A stretch of 29,240 nucleotides of DNA, from positions 1 to 29,240 of IMG/VR virus record IMGVR_UViG_3300044697_000027. One strand, given 5' to 3'. The notes under the pieces were generated by a model. It did not search any database. It was given only the letters and a program-made list of their open reading frames with translations, and was not told the DNA's origin. The position numbers and the translations under genes were made by a program. Each line of letters opens with the position of its first letter. Within the stretch, counting starts at the first letter, position 1. This document shows positions 1 to 6,394 of this stretch, piece after piece. Origin of the DNA: a virus.

Positions 1-248
1 CCGCCTTCCAGGAGTTCTGGGGGAACATTTCGGGCGACGATTTCCTTGTCCGCCAAGCGGCCAAGACGTTTACCGAAGCGGCAGAGCAACTTTTGTTCGT
101 TCGGGCGAAGCGGGTTGAGGACGCCCGAAGGACTTCCGAGCTTGTCCGACTCAGTACGGAAAACGAACGAGCAAAAGCAGCCGAGGAAGCCCGAAAGTTG
201 CTGGAAGCCGAAGTTGCCGAGCAGGATTTGATCGAGGATACGCTTTAA
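1..248 (+). CDS. 3' part of a coiled-coil protein, cut by the window edge
   Basis: An open frame runs from the left edge (first full codon at position 3) to TAA at 246-248, giving 81 visible C-terminal residues; the start lies outside the window. The visible part is rich in Ala, Glu, Arg and Leu, with long stretches (Ala/Glu/Lys near AKAAEEARKLLEAE) expected to form a continuous helix or coiled coil. I do not recognise a family. It carries one copy of the 15-base dispersed box in frame, read as STENE. The next gene starts after a gap of about 115 bases, the longest non-coding stretch in the left half. A scaffold-like or accessory role is possible but not shown. Confidence 0.7.
   Translation, partial: AFQEFWGNISGDDFLVRQAAKTFTEAAEQLLFVRAKRVEDARRTSELVRLSTENERAKAAEEARKLLEAEVAEQDLIEDTL
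153..167 (+). repeat. 15-base dispersed box, copy 1
   Basis: AGTACGGAAAACGAA, 14 of 15 matches to the consensus AGTACGGAAAACGGA. It lies inside the edge gene and is translated as STENE. Confidence 0.8.
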
Positions 249-363
249 ACCCACTTTCCTTGCCCGTACGCGAAGGTTCGAGCGTCTAGTAAGGGATTTT
301 TGGGATGAAAACGAGATCGACGCTTAAATCGCCTTAGAATGCAAAAAGCGGGAGATTCGGAAA
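249..363. other. Non-coding gap between edge gene and first complete gene
   Basis: Only a 10-codon open frame is present. A TAGAAT hexamer at 335-340 could be a -10 element for the next gene, but no matching -35 at a normal distance is visible. A diverged version of the dispersed box (GATTCGGAAAATGGA, 354-368) covers the ATG of the next gene. Confidence 0.4.
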
Positions 364-549
364 ATGGATGACGAGAGTCTTAGAAACTTGCGGGCGTGGA
401 GCATGAAGTTGTACGACGACTTCGAGCCCGTTCGGGCTTTCCTGAATGAATACCCCGAAATGAGGGAAGATTTCATTGAGATTTTCGGGCAAGCATTGAC
501 TAACAGCTTCGCGGGCAACTTCTATGGCCCGTCGCCACTCGGGAGGTAG
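364..549 (+). CDS. Small hypothetical protein, 61 residues
   Basis: The protein is acidic and probably mostly helical, with no Cys, signal peptide or membrane segment, and I recognise no family. The ATG at 364 has a purine-rich GGGAG about 11 bases upstream, a rather long spacing that is filled by the diverged box. Its TAG stop is also the first three bases of TAGTACGG, the start of the next box copy, so gene end and box are welded together. It is the first of a run of five small genes leading into the primase-helicase with gaps of zero to a few bases, so it is probably co-transcribed with replication genes. Confidence 0.65.
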   Translation: MDDESLRNLRAWSMKLYDDFEPVRAFLNEYPEMREDFIEIFGQALTNSFAGNFYGPSPLGR

Positions 550-562
550 TACGGAAAATGGA
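548..562 (+). repeat. 15-base dispersed box, copy 2, spanning a stop/start junction
   Basis: AGTACGGAAAATGGA. The first two bases belong to the TAG stop of the upstream gene and the ATG of the downstream gene (558-560) lies inside the box. Confidence 0.85.
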
Positions 563-734
563 TAAACAAGACTTGCAAGAAGAACTTGAAGGGCGGAAGA
601 TCGTAGCAGTCCAGTGGATGGGAGACAAGCTTTATATTTTCACGGGCGACCAGATGTTTACGATGGAAGCCCCGAGGCCCGTAAAGTGGTATCATCGGGC
701 ATGGGAACGTCTGAAAGGATGGTTCGGGCGATGA
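558..734 (+). CDS. Small hypothetical protein, 58 residues
   Basis: The frame starts MDKQDLQEELEGRK and ends in a basic, aromatic tail (WERLKGWFGR). The ATG lies within a copy of the dispersed box, with GGAGG at 542-546 as the likely ribosome binding site. The middle section (VAVQWMGDKLYIFTG) looks like two short beta strands; no family is recognised. The next gene begins at an ATGA overlap (731-734), which argues for real translation of both and for translational coupling. Confidence 0.6.
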   Translation: MDKQDLQEELEGRKIVAVQWMGDKLYIFTGDQMFTMEAPRPVKWYHRAWERLKGWFGR

Positions 735-844
735 TCTACCACGGTCACTTTACCCACCCCGAGCTTTGGCTCATGTGGCTGGCGGTCGTCTTGACGCCCG
801 TAAATACTTTGGTTATTCTGTATCTTTGGAGGCGCGGGCGATGA
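731..844 (+). CDS. 37-residue single-pass membrane peptide
   Basis: ATG at 731 overlaps the previous TGA by four bases (ATGA) and its own TGA overlaps the next ATG in the same way. Residues about 10 to 31 (ELWLMWLAVVLTPVNTLVILYLW) are strongly hydrophobic and followed by RRGR, which predicts an inner-membrane peptide with a cytoplasmic positive tail. The frame stays open further upstream, but the junction decides for 731. Function unknown; tiny early membrane peptides are common in phages and often alter host envelope or division, but nothing in the sequence shows this. Confidence 0.6.
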   Translation: MIYHGHFTHPELWLMWLAVVLTPVNTLVILYLWRRGR

Positions 845-987
845 GAAAAAGAAGCATGTACGAGGTTCGCATGGAATTGTTTCGGGCAACTCCGTCCCCG
901 GTGTGGCGCGAGTATTTTGACAATGGATATACATGGGCCAAGGCGGTCAATGAAGAGCTGTCCTACGCAGAGACAGAAAATGAATAG
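841..987 (+). CDS. Small hypothetical protein, 48 residues
   Basis: Starts with MRKRSMYEVRM and ends SYAETENE. The ATGA overlap with the preceding gene sets the start. The last codons (ACAGAAAATGAA) resemble a decayed version of the dispersed box and contain the ATG of the next gene at 980, giving an eight-base gene overlap. The composition suggests a small soluble helical protein; no family recognised. Confidence 0.6.
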   Translation: MRKRSMYEVRMELFRATPSPVWREYFDNGYTWAKAVNEELSYAETENE

Positions 988-1180
988 TTTCCACATTGAC
1001 GACCGCCCGCTTGGGCCGATGCACGTCTGTGAGACGTGTGGAACCGAGTGGGATGCGGGAGAACGTTGCCCCACTTGCTCCGCCGAATGTACATGCGATG
1101 CGTATTATTACGGGCATCAGGGTATGCCGCACGCCCGAACTTGCCCGAAATACAAGAAGCCAGTACGGAAAACGGACTGA
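980..1180 (+). CDS. Small Cys-rich zinc-ribbon-like protein, 66 residues
   Basis: Two CxxC pairs (C17/C20 in CETCG and C30/C33 in CPTC) form a typical zinc ribbon, followed by further Cys and His residues (CTCDAYYYGH, HARTC) that could build a second metal site. The C-terminus reads PVRKTD, which is the 15-base box translated in a different frame from the STENE copies. TGA at 1178-1180 shares one base with the ATG of the primase-helicase, so the two are probably translationally coupled. It might be a nucleic-acid-binding accessory of replication, but that is inference from position only. Confidence 0.65.
   Translation: MNSFHIDDRPLGPMHVCETCGTEWDAGERCPTCSAECTCDAYYYGHQGMPHARTCPKYKKPVRKTD
1162..1176 (+). 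repeat. 15-base dispersed box, copy 3, exact consensus
   Basis: AGTACGGAAAACGGA in the last codons of the zinc-ribbon gene, two bases before the TGATG junction with the primase-helicase. Confidence 0.85.
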
Positions 1181-3072
1181 TGCCCGAAACTAGCCTACAG
1201 GAACTCAAGCGTCACCCGAAGGTACTTGATCTTTATCGGGCGAAGCTGTCGCTGAAGCAGGATGGCAGGCGTTGGCGCGGGCTTTGCATCTGGCACGCCG
1301 ATTCTCATGCGGGCAACTTCGACGTGTTTCAGCACCAGGGAACGTGGATTCATAAGTGTTTGAGCTGCGGAATTTCGGGCAGCGTGTTGGACCTTGTACA
1401 GAAAACGGATAATTGCGATCTACGGGCGGCGGTCAAGATTGTCCGAGAATTTACTTCCGATTTCGCGAGCGCCCGTACCCAAGTTGAAGCCGTATTCAAA
1501 CCTCTAGGAGTCCCCGATGCCCCAAAGAAAACTTATTCGGAAGAATCGTATAAAGCCCTCGAAAACGCGCTCAAGAACTCGCCCGAAGCGGTTTATTTCC
1601 TCCGATCAAGAGGAATTACTCTGGAAACGACTCAACGCCTACGAATCGGATTTCGCCAGGATGTTGGTAAACTCGCCGGAGAATCGAATGCAGATGTTGC
1701 TAGCCGAGGTTGGCTGGCGTTTCCGACGTTCGCTCGAAGCAGTGATGGCAATTCCGACTCCTTGGTCACAGGCATCAAATACCGAAGCATAACCAAGAAA
1801 GCCTTCTGCAAGCAGCCCGGAATGACGACCGAGTTGTTTAATGCGGATGCCGTGGATATGATGGAGCCCGTGTTCCTCGTGGAAGGCGAGTTTGATGCTC
1901 TGACTTTCGAGCAAGCGGGCTACAAGGCCGTGTCGCTTCCAAACGCCCAATATCAGCCGACGCCCGAAGACAAGGACTTACTTTTGTCCGCCGAGTACGT
2001 CGTCCTTGCGGGCGATAGCGACGATGCGGGCAAGAAGGCGATGCAGAAGCTTTGGGCCGAGATGAAAGAACGGACGTTCCTGCTTCAGTGGCCCGAAGGA
2101 ATTAAGGACGCGAATCAGTTCTTTCTAGAGACTTGCGGGCGAGACTTGTCCGTTTTCCGTACTAGGATTGACGGGCTGGTTCAGGAAGCCCGAACTCGGC
2201 CAATGGCCGGAATCTATAGCCTGCAAGAATCCTTGATGAACTCGACGGAAGAAAACATCAAGGACGACCCGAATCGGTTTCGGTTCTCAATCCCGAGCGT
2301 TGACCGAATGGCAATTCTGTCGCCCGGATCGGTAATTGGCGTCGTCGCGACTTCTACTGGGCAAGGGAAAACGACGTTCGTCCTGCAAGAAACTTTGGAA
2401 GCTGCCCGTAAACACGGCGAGGTCGTGCTGAACTACCAAGCCGAACTTACTATCGAACAAATTGCCCGCATCGTTACCGCCCACGTCCTGCGAAAGCATC
2501 GTCTTGAACTCACGCCCGATGATATGAAATCAGCGGCTCACGCTCTCGCGGGCGCTAAATATTATGTCGGGCGAAACGCGGCGCTGACGACAATCACGCC
2601 CGTACTCGACCTGATGGAAGCCGCAATCCGACGCTTGTCGCCTACGGTCGCGGTCCTCGATAACATCCACTACCTTGTCCGCAACGAGCAGGATCAAGTC
2701 AAGGCGATGGAAAACGCGATGCAGCGCGTAAAGTCGATGGCTGTTCTCTACGGGCTAAAATTCTTCGTCCTCGGAGCCCCCAAGAAAGCCGAATCCACGG
2801 CCAAGGGCAAGCAGTTGCATGTTACAGATGTTCGTGGTAGTGTAGCTTTTGGAGACGATTCGGACGCCGTATTCACGATTCATCGGGATATGCTGACGAA
2901 CTCCGATGACCGGAAGAACGACTATAGCCCGCAGACAAAGCTGAGGCTCGTAAAAGTTCGAGACAAGGGTCCGGGCGATGCTGAGGTAGATTTGATGTTT
3001 CTGGGCGAGATCGCAACGTTCTCGGAAATCGCCCGATTAAACGAACCGCAGTTATTTGGAGATCAACAATGA
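1180..3072 (+). CDS. Phage DNA primase-helicase (zinc finger, Toprim, RecA-type helicase)
   Basis: A 630-residue protein with the domain order of T7 gp4/Twinkle-type bifunctional replication proteins. A zinc-binding module holds C36, H39, C60 and C63 (CIWH, CLSC). A Toprim domain follows with VEGEFD at 234-239 and the acidic DSDDAG at 279-284, the catalytic metal residues for RNA primer synthesis. The DnaB-like helicase core has Walker A STGQGKTT at 392-399 and Walker B VAVLDN ending at about 495. An open frame extends upstream to 1036, but that part is antisense to sense in the zinc-ribbon frame, and the TGATG junction marks 1180. It would prime and unwind DNA at the phage fork. Two box copies lie inside it, one in each orientation. 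Confidence 0.93.
   Translation: MPETSLQELKRHPKVLDLYRAKLSLKQDGRRWRGLCIWHADSHAGNFDVFQHQGTWIHKCLSCGISGSVLDLVQKTDNCDLRAAVKIVREFTSDFASARTQVEAVFKPLGVPDAPKKTYSEESYKALENALKNSPEAVYFLRSRGITLETTQRLRIGFRQDVGKLAGESNADVASRGWLAFPTFARSSDGNSDSLVTGIKYRSITKKAFCKQPGMTTELFNADAVDMMEPVFLVEGEFDALTFEQAGYKAVSLPNAQYQPTPEDKDLLLSAEYVVLAGDSDDAGKKAMQKLWAEMKERTFLLQWPEGIKDANQFFLETCGRDLSVFRTRIDGLVQEARTRPMAGIYSLQESLMNSTEENIKDDPNRFRFSIPSVDRMAILSPGSVIGVVATSTGQGKTTFVLQETLEAARKHGEVVLNYQAELTIEQIARIVTAHVLRKHRLELTPDDMKSAAHALAGAKYYVGRNAALTTITPVLDLMEAAIRRLSPTVAVLDNIHYLVRNEQDQVKAMENAMQRVKSMAVLYGLKFFVLGAPKKAESTAKGKQLHVTDVRGSVAFGDDSDAVFTIHRDMLTNSDDRKNDYSPQTKLRLVKVRDKGPGDAEVDLMFLGEIATFSEIARLNEPQLFGDQQ
1395..1409 (+). repeat. 15-base dispersed box, copy 4
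   Basis: TGTACAGAAAACGGA (two mismatches), inside the primase-helicase just after the zinc module, read as VQKTD. Confidence 0.65.
2149..2163 (-). repeat. 15-base dispersed box, copy 5, inverted
   Basis: Exact consensus on the - strand inside the primase-helicase. It is the only copy in the left half that points against transcription. Confidence 0.75.
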
Positions 3073-3215
3073 GATTCTTTGATGTAGCCCGTAAGGATGG
3101 CGAGCTAATACGGGTGTGGGCGGATACTTATGTTTCGCAGTCGGCGTTTTCACGGGCGATCATCCGTTTTCTGTACAAATTGGATGCTTGGGTCGCCCGT
3201 AAACCAAGGACTTGA
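3069..3215 (+). CDS. Small basic hypothetical protein, 48 residues
   Basis: ATG at 3069 overlaps the helicase TGA (ATGA). The peptide begins MRFFDVARKDGELIRVWAD and ends in a basic tail ARKPRT. No family recognised. Its TGA (3213-3215) is embedded in the TTGACA -35 box of the next promoter, so this gene closes one transcription block and a new promoter begins exactly at its end. Confidence 0.6.
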   Translation: MRFFDVARKDGELIRVWADTYVSQSAFSRAIIRFLYKLDAWVARKPRT

Positions 3216-3241
3216 CACCCGATCTTAAAGCATGGTAGGAT
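3212..3241 (+). promoter_or_regulatory. Sigma70-type promoter for the 3260 gene block
   Basis: TTGACA at 3212-3217 and TAGGAT at 3236-3241 with an 18-base spacer. Expected transcription start is near 3248, leaving only about a dozen bases before the ATG at 3260. Confidence 0.7.
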
Positions 3242-3259
3242 GTAGGAGGATTACGGGCG

Positions 3260-3445
3260 ATGGCGAAAGAGAAGGAAATCCGAGAAATGCTCGAAGCCTT
3301 TACGGGCAGCCGTCACGCAATCGAGCCTTGCGCTCAGTCTCACGACCCTCAAGTTTTTGGCAAATATTGCGGCTGCGGCGGGTGTCATTTGTGGCGCATG
3401 TTTAACCATGCGGAAGAACTTCTAGCAAGTACGGAAAACGAATAA
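3260..3445 (+). CDS. Small Cys/His-containing hypothetical protein, 61 residues
   Basis: ATG at 3260 follows AGGAGG at 3244-3249. The N-terminal half is a charged helix; the middle carries C24, then a tight CGCGGCHLW cluster that could bind metal. The C-terminus ASTENE is a translated copy of the dispersed box. TAA at 3443-3445 shares a base with the next ATG (TAATG). First gene behind the 3212 promoter; function unknown. Confidence 0.65.
   Translation: MAKEKEIREMLEAFTGSRHAIEPCAQSHDPQVFGKYCGCGGCHLWRMFNHAEELLASTENE
3428..3442 (+). repeat. 15-base dispersed box, copy 6
   Basis: AGTACGGAAAACGAA as the last five sense codons of the 3260 gene, immediately followed by the TAATG junction. Confidence 0.85.
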
Positions 3446-4095
3446 TGCCCGCACAAGAGATTGAAGTACAGACGCCCGCAGCCCGAGAGAGGCAAGAATC
3501 ACTTCTTGCCCGAGTAGACTTGTTGCTGGACGATTCACGGGCGACGCAAGAGCATTTGGCCCGAAACTTTATTCAGATCGGGATCGCGCTGCTCGAAGTC
3601 GATAAGTCGCGGGCTTGGACTTTGCGGGCAAAGTCCTCGGATCAGTACATCAAGGATTGCGAAGGTAGATTCGGGCGTGGAAGAACCGCTTTGTACGCCT
3701 ACAAATCCGTGGCCGAGAACCTTCTGCCGCACATGCCCGAACAGAAGCTCGTAGAAATCGGGATTTCGAAGGCCCAGCCGCTCGCGACGTTCGTGAAGAA
3801 TTCGGGCAAGAAACCGCCCGCAAAACTTCTGGCTGCCGCCGAGAATCCGAAAGTCGGGGTCGAAGAATTTCGGGCGTCGATTGCCGAGACGCTGCACGAA
3901 AAGCCCGAATCCGGAAAATGGTACGAGTTCTTGTCCGGATTTTACGTGTCCGCCGAGGAGAAAGCGGAGTTCGAGCGGGCGATTCAGGCAGCCAAGGCCC
4001 AGATCGAGTTGCCCGAAAACTGTTCGGAATGGTTGGAACGGAAGCTCGTAGCTCAATGTTTCGTGGCCGAGTGTCTATCAAGTTGGGGAGCGTAG
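3445..4095 (+). CDS. Helical protein, possibly DNA-binding, 216 residues
   Basis: The protein is almost entirely helical. Residues about 25 to 95 (IGIALLEVDKSRAW, then SDQYIKDCEGRFGRGRTALYAYKSVAENL) resemble the pattern seen in DUF3102-like and other phage/plasmid helix-turn-helix proteins, where a short residue-rich turn (FGRGRTALY) precedes a recognition-like helix. The C-terminal half (KPPAKLLAAAENPKVGVEEF, then an EKAEFERAIQAAKAQIEL helix) looks like a separate helical domain. Start fixed by the TAATG overlap. Its TAG stop is the first part of the next box copy. It is the largest candidate in the window for a protein that binds the dispersed box, but that is speculation; no regulator family match is certain. 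Confidence 0.7.
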   Translation: MPAQEIEVQTPAARERQESLLARVDLLLDDSRATQEHLARNFIQIGIALLEVDKSRAWTLRAKSSDQYIKDCEGRFGRGRTALYAYKSVAENLLPHMPEQKLVEIGISKAQPLATFVKNSGKKPPAKLLAAAENPKVGVEEFRASIAETLHEKPESGKWYEFLSGFYVSAEEKAEFERAIQAAKAQIELPENCSEWLERKLVAQCFVAECLSSWGA

Positions 4096-4108
4096 TACGG
4101 AAAACGAA
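4094..4108 (+). repeat. 15-base dispersed box, copy 7, at a stop codon
   Basis: AGTACGGAAAACGAA begins inside the TAG stop of the 3445 gene and ends five bases before the AGGAG of the next gene. Confidence 0.85.
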
Positions 4109-4121
4109 TAAAGGAGATGAA

Positions 4122-4265
4122 ATGAAAACATTTTGGCTTGTTCTAGCTGTTGTGAACATGGTGGTTGCTGTTTTGCCTCCATTTAATCTCAAGGGCGTTG
4201 GCAACCTGTTCATAGCTTTCGGCTGCTTTCTGTTTTATCTGGCGGAGTCGGGCGTTAAGCTGTAA
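4122..4265 (+). CDS. 47-residue membrane protein with two hydrophobic segments
   Basis: ATG at 4122 lies behind AAAGGAG at the usual distance. Residues 4 to 20 and 28 to 42 are hydrophobic with a short PPFNLKG loop between them, predicting a two-pass membrane hairpin. No family recognised. Two-pass phage peptides can be holins, but this one sits among early genes far from the lysis candidates on the other strand, so I do not call it a holin. Confidence 0.65.
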   Translation: MKTFWLVLAVVNMVVAVLPPFNLKGVGNLFIAFGCFLFYLAESGVKL

Positions 4266-4268
4266 ACC

Positions 4269-4643
4269 ATGAACGCTCGGAACACTTGTTGGGTGGAGAG
4301 AATCGACGGGAAGATCGTAAAAATATTTCGCTCAACTCACGGGCAGGATTGGACTCGGGCGATGGAAGCGGGGACGCTTCAAAGTTGCCCGAAGAAAGAT
4401 GCAATCGGCGCAATTCGCTCGCAAATCTGGAAACGTTGTGGCGGGCAATGCGAGTGGTGCGGAAAACGGATTACTGAAACGGGACCGCTGTGGAAACGGA
4501 TGCACATGCACGAAAAGATTCCTAAAGGTTCAGGCGGCGAAGTCTCACTTGACAATTGCGTCGGAATATGTCAGAATTGTCACGAGAATAGCCCGGAAGC
4601 TCACGGGGATCGAAAACCTCAATGGACAAAGGAGTTGGAATAG
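4269..4643 (+). CDS. HNH endonuclease
   Basis: A 124-residue protein with C61/C64 (CEWC), a beta hairpin ending MHEKIPKGSGG (H81, E82), the LDNC turn with N96, and C101/C104/H105 (CQNCH). This is the zinc-stapled HNH layout of stand-alone phage nucleases. The N-terminal 40 residues (CWVERIDGKIVKIF, strand-rich) are not part of the HNH core. The ATG follows the upstream TAA by three bases. It may be a free-standing homing or packaging-linked nuclease; terminase genes are not in this window, so the role cannot be settled. A copy of the dispersed box (one mismatch beyond the usual variants) overlaps the first CxxC codons. Confidence 0.85.
   Translation: MNARNTCWVERIDGKIVKIFRSTHGQDWTRAMEAGTLQSCPKKDAIGAIRSQIWKRCGGQCEWCGKRITETGPLWKRMHMHEKIPKGSGGEVSLDNCVGICQNCHENSPEAHGDRKPQWTKELE
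4456..4470 (+). repeat. 15-base dispersed box, variant copy 8
   Basis: GGTGCGGAAAACGGA inside the HNH gene where it encodes the residues after the first CxxC; 13 of 15 match. Could be chance. Confidence 0.5.
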
Positions 4644-4861
4644 TGGCGTATCCTAGGTTCAATTTTCAAATTGCAGGATATTCGGACCAAGATATGATGT
4701 GGTTCGAGCACGGCCCGTCCGAATGCGGCTATATTACTGACGGTGTTTGTTTCGGGCACGATGGTCACGCGGGTTATGTGATGGACTTCTCGGATTTGGA
4801 AAAATGCTATTTATCCGCCGTGGAAAAGCGGCGCAGAATGGTGGAAGGCGAGGAAGAATAA
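4643..4861 (+). CDS. Small hypothetical protein, 72 residues
   Basis: I choose GTG at 4643 because it overlaps the HNH stop (TAGTG) and has AAAGGAG at 4628-4634 eight bases upstream; an in-frame ATG at 4622 is possible but lacks a good ribosome binding site. The protein is rich in Asp, Gly and aromatic residues (FEHGPSECGYITDGVCFGHDGHAGYVMDFSD) with two Cys and two His that may bind metal, and ends in a charged helix. No family recognised. TAA shares a base with the next ATG. Confidence 0.6.
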   Translation: MAYPRFNFQIAGYSDQDMMWFEHGPSECGYITDGVCFGHDGHAGYVMDFSDLEKCYLSAVEKRRRMVEGEEE

Positions 4862-5334
4862 TGCCAAGAGTAGAAGTTATCGTAAAGCTGAACGGCCAAT
4901 CCTTCCTGCTAACCGAAGGCGACCGGATCGAGAAGACGGTTATCATCGAGTGCAACAGCGCCCGCTGCGCTTCTAGACACGGGCAAGAGAAAGCTCAGGA
5001 AGTCTCGCTGATTGACGGGCAGCCGATGCCCGAAGCGGGAAGGCAATGGCTGTCCATTATTTTGCCCGAAACCAGCCCGCAGTATACGCCGATGCCGCCG
5101 AATTTTTGCGGACCAACTTGCGCCCGAGACTTCTTGGTTTACGATTATATCGCTCCTAGTTCTACGGGCGTCCAAGAAGTACAGAAAACGGATTCGCTAG
5201 GGCCCGAGCCAACGATAGACGATCCTCTCGGGCTGCGGGCGGAAACTATTCCGGGCGAGCAATATTCGCCCGTATCTCAAGCAGACGGCGATTCAGGCGA
5301 AGGCGAAAACCCGCAGGGTCCGAAATTTCTATGA
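4861..5334 (+). CDS. Hypothetical protein with two Cys pairs, 157 residues
   Basis: ATG at 4861 sits in a TAATG junction. The folded part covers residues 1 to about 105, strand-rich, with CNSARC and CGPTC, spaced such that the four Cys could bind one zinc. The last 50 residues are Pro/Glu/Gly-rich and probably disordered. A box copy is read in frame as VQKTD at the border between the two parts, suggesting the box is tolerated in a linker. Function unknown. Confidence 0.65.
   Translation: MPRVEVIVKLNGQSFLLTEGDRIEKTVIIECNSARCASRHGQEKAQEVSLIDGQPMPEAGRQWLSIILPETSPQYTPMPPNFCGPTCARDFLVYDYIAPSSTGVQEVQKTDSLGPEPTIDDPLGLRAETIPGEQYSPVSQADGDSGEGENPQGPKFL
5178..5192 (+). repeat. 15-base dispersed box, copy 9
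   Basis: AGTACAGAAAACGGA (one mismatch) at the start of the disordered tail of the 4861 gene. Confidence 0.75.
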
Positions 5335-5519
5335 GCCCGATTTATTGTTATAAATGCGACGAATGCGAGGTTGAGTTCGAGCGTCGGCAGCCCGTAACTC
5401 AAGCTGTTAAGACTCAGTTCTGCCGAGTATGCGGGCAACAGATTACAAGGTTGCCCGAAATTCCAAGTCGGTTTATTCGCGGGCAAGGATCGTGGAGCTC
5501 GCCCGCATCGAAAGGATAA
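5331..5519 (+). CDS. FmdB-like zinc-ribbon protein, 62 residues
   Basis: ATGA overlap with the upstream gene. The start MSPIYCYKCDECEVEFERRQ followed by FCRVCG at 30-35 matches the FmdB/CxxC_CxxC regulatory-protein pattern of two Cys pairs (C9/C12, C31/C34) around a short hairpin. Such mini-ribbons are common in phages and are thought to bind nucleic acid or protein partners; the role here is unknown. Part of a continuous operon from 3260. Confidence 0.75.
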   Translation: MSPIYCYKCDECEVEFERRQPVTQAVKTQFCRVCGQQITRLPEIPSRFIRGQGSWSSPASKG

Positions 5520-5521
5520 TC

Positions 5522-5695
5522 GTGGAACAAGCAACAGAGCTTGAGTATTTGCAGTATTTCTATTCGGCTGCGGGCGATTCTTTCGGTCCCGCTGATGATG
5601 ACATTTACGATGCCATAAAGCGAAACTTCAAGAAATGGAAGGGCAAGGCGCTGCCCGTAGGCTATTCCGATCCAGATGCGCCCGAGGAAGAATAA
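5522..5695 (+). CDS. Small acidic hypothetical protein, 57 residues
   Basis: GTG at 5522 is chosen: AAAGGA at 5511-5516 lies just upstream and the previous TAA ends at 5519. The frame continues upstream to 5429 but that stretch overlaps the zinc-ribbon gene. The protein (MEQATELEYLQYFYSAAG) is acidic with an aromatic N-terminal helix and a C-terminal EEE. No family recognised. Confidence 0.6.
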   Translation: MEQATELEYLQYFYSAAGDSFGPADDDIYDAIKRNFKKWKGKALPVGYSDPDAPEEE

Positions 5696-6005
5696 CTTGC
5701 CCGTAATCTTGCTAGTCGGGTTTCTGGCTGTCGGCTGGGCATTAACCATCGCGTTGTACGTTATCAGGATTCGCGACGCCCGAGAGCATCTGGGTTTCCT
5801 CGCCGAAGCGCAAGCCGAGGCCCAGGATTTGCGGATCGAAGCCGAGCGTGCCCGAAGCGTCGCCGAGACCGAGAGCCAGTACATGAAAATCACGCTCGCA
5901 AACGTGATTCAGAGGCCCGCAATCGCGGTAATGACGGACGAAAATATCCAGCAATTGGCGGCTTTGATCGAATCCGTTATCAAGCCCGTAGATAAGTTGA
6001 ACTAG
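5676..6005 (+). CDS. Membrane-anchored coiled-coil protein, 109 residues
   Basis: Residues 9 to 30 (PVILLVGFLAVGWALTIALYVI) form one membrane helix after a basic start (MRPRKNN), followed by about 40 residues of Ala/Glu/Arg-rich coiled coil (REHLGFLAEAQAEAQDLRIEAERA). ATG 5676 overlaps the previous gene by 20 bases; a TTG at 5697 with AGGAAG upstream is an alternative, but the basic N-terminus favours 5676. Shape resembles inner-membrane spanin subunits or other membrane-tethered phage proteins; without a partner lipoprotein I leave it unnamed. Confidence 0.65.
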   Translation: MRPRKNNLPVILLVGFLAVGWALTIALYVIRIRDAREHLGFLAEAQAEAQDLRIEAERARSVAETESQYMKITLANVIQRPAIAVMTDENIQQLAALIESVIKPVDKLN

Positions 6006-6013
6006 GAGGATTT

Positions 6014-6211
6014 GTGTTCGGACAAAAATCGCGTAGAATTCTACAACTCGAACAAACTGTCCGCGATCTACGACAGGAACTTTCGGGTGTCCAAGAACGG
6101 CTTCGTACGAGTCTCGGGCATGAGGAAGAACTTCGGGTGCTCGTGTCCAAGCAAGCCCGAGAGTTGCTGAAACATGAAGCCGAGCCCGTGAAGAAACCGA
6201 GGAAGAAATAA
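6014..6211 (+). CDS. Small coiled-coil protein, 65 residues
   Basis: GTG at 6014 with AGGAGGA five bases upstream. Nearly all of the protein is a heptad-like helix (LEQTVRDLRQELSGVQERL, EELRVLVSKQARELL) with a lysine-rich end (KKPRKK). It follows the membrane-anchored coiled coil by eight bases, and the two could pair. No family recognised. Confidence 0.65.
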   Translation: MFGQKSRRILQLEQTVRDLRQELSGVQERLRTSLGHEEELRVLVSKQARELLKHEAEPVKKPRKK

Positions 6212-6390
6212 TGTTTGCGTTTCCTTTCTCTCCAATCCCGTCTTACGCTTTCGCCCCGCCGCCTGCCAGACAATGGCAGGCGGCAAAGCAACGCCCGACG
6301 CAGTTCGGGGACAACAAGAATCGCCCGAGCGGTCAGAAGCATCCGCGCCCCGTACGGAAAATGGACTTGACACCGACGCCCGAAAACTGA
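6211..6390 (+). CDS. Small Pro-rich basic protein, 59 residues (tentative)
   Basis: ATG at 6211 is in a TAATG junction and the frame runs to TGA at 6388-6390. Composition is Pro, Ala, Gln, Arg-rich (FAPPPARQWQAAKQRPTQF), likely unstructured. A perfect 11-bp inverted repeat lies inside it (6258-6284), and the box plus a -35 hexamer overlap its last codons, so this stretch may instead be mainly regulatory. The TAATG junction is the main support for translation. Confidence 0.45.
   Translation: MFAFPFSPIPSYAFAPPPARQWQAAKQRPTQFGDNKNRPSGQKHPRPVRKMDLTPTPEN
6258..6284 (+). repeat. Perfect 11-bp inverted repeat (hairpin)
   Basis: GCCGCCTGCCA at 6258-6268 pairs exactly with TGGCAGGCGGC at 6274-6284 around the five-base loop GACAA. 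No T-run follows on either strand, so it is not a standard terminator; an RNA-processing or protein-binding hairpin is possible. Confidence 0.8.
6351..6365 (+). promoter_or_regulatory. 15-base dispersed box, copy 10, next to a -35 element
   Basis: CGTACGGAAAATGGA ends one base before TTGACA at 6367, an operator-like position. Confidence 0.75.
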
Positions 6391-6394
6391 TAAT
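6367..6394 (+). promoter_or_regulatory. Sigma70-type promoter
   Basis: TTGACA at 6367-6372 and GATAAT at 6389-6394, spacer 16. The start codon of the endonuclease VII-like gene (6395) directly follows the -10, so a transcript from here would start inside that gene and mainly serve the genes from 6780 on. Confidence 0.55.

Noticed and set aside
3901-3930. CGGAAAATGG near 3911 as a further box copy
   Set aside because: Only the centre matches; outer bases do not, and it lies mid-gene without junction.
3535-4213. Two - strand open frames (173 and 187 codons) opposite the 3445 gene
   Set aside because: Antisense shadows without start signals; the + frame has junctions on both sides.
4549-4577. 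TTGACA inside the HNH gene as promoter
   Set aside because: It encodes the conserved LDN turn and no -10 lies at a suitable distance.
6258-6300. Hairpin at 6258 as rho-independent terminator
   Set aside because: Stem is strong but no T-run follows on either strand.
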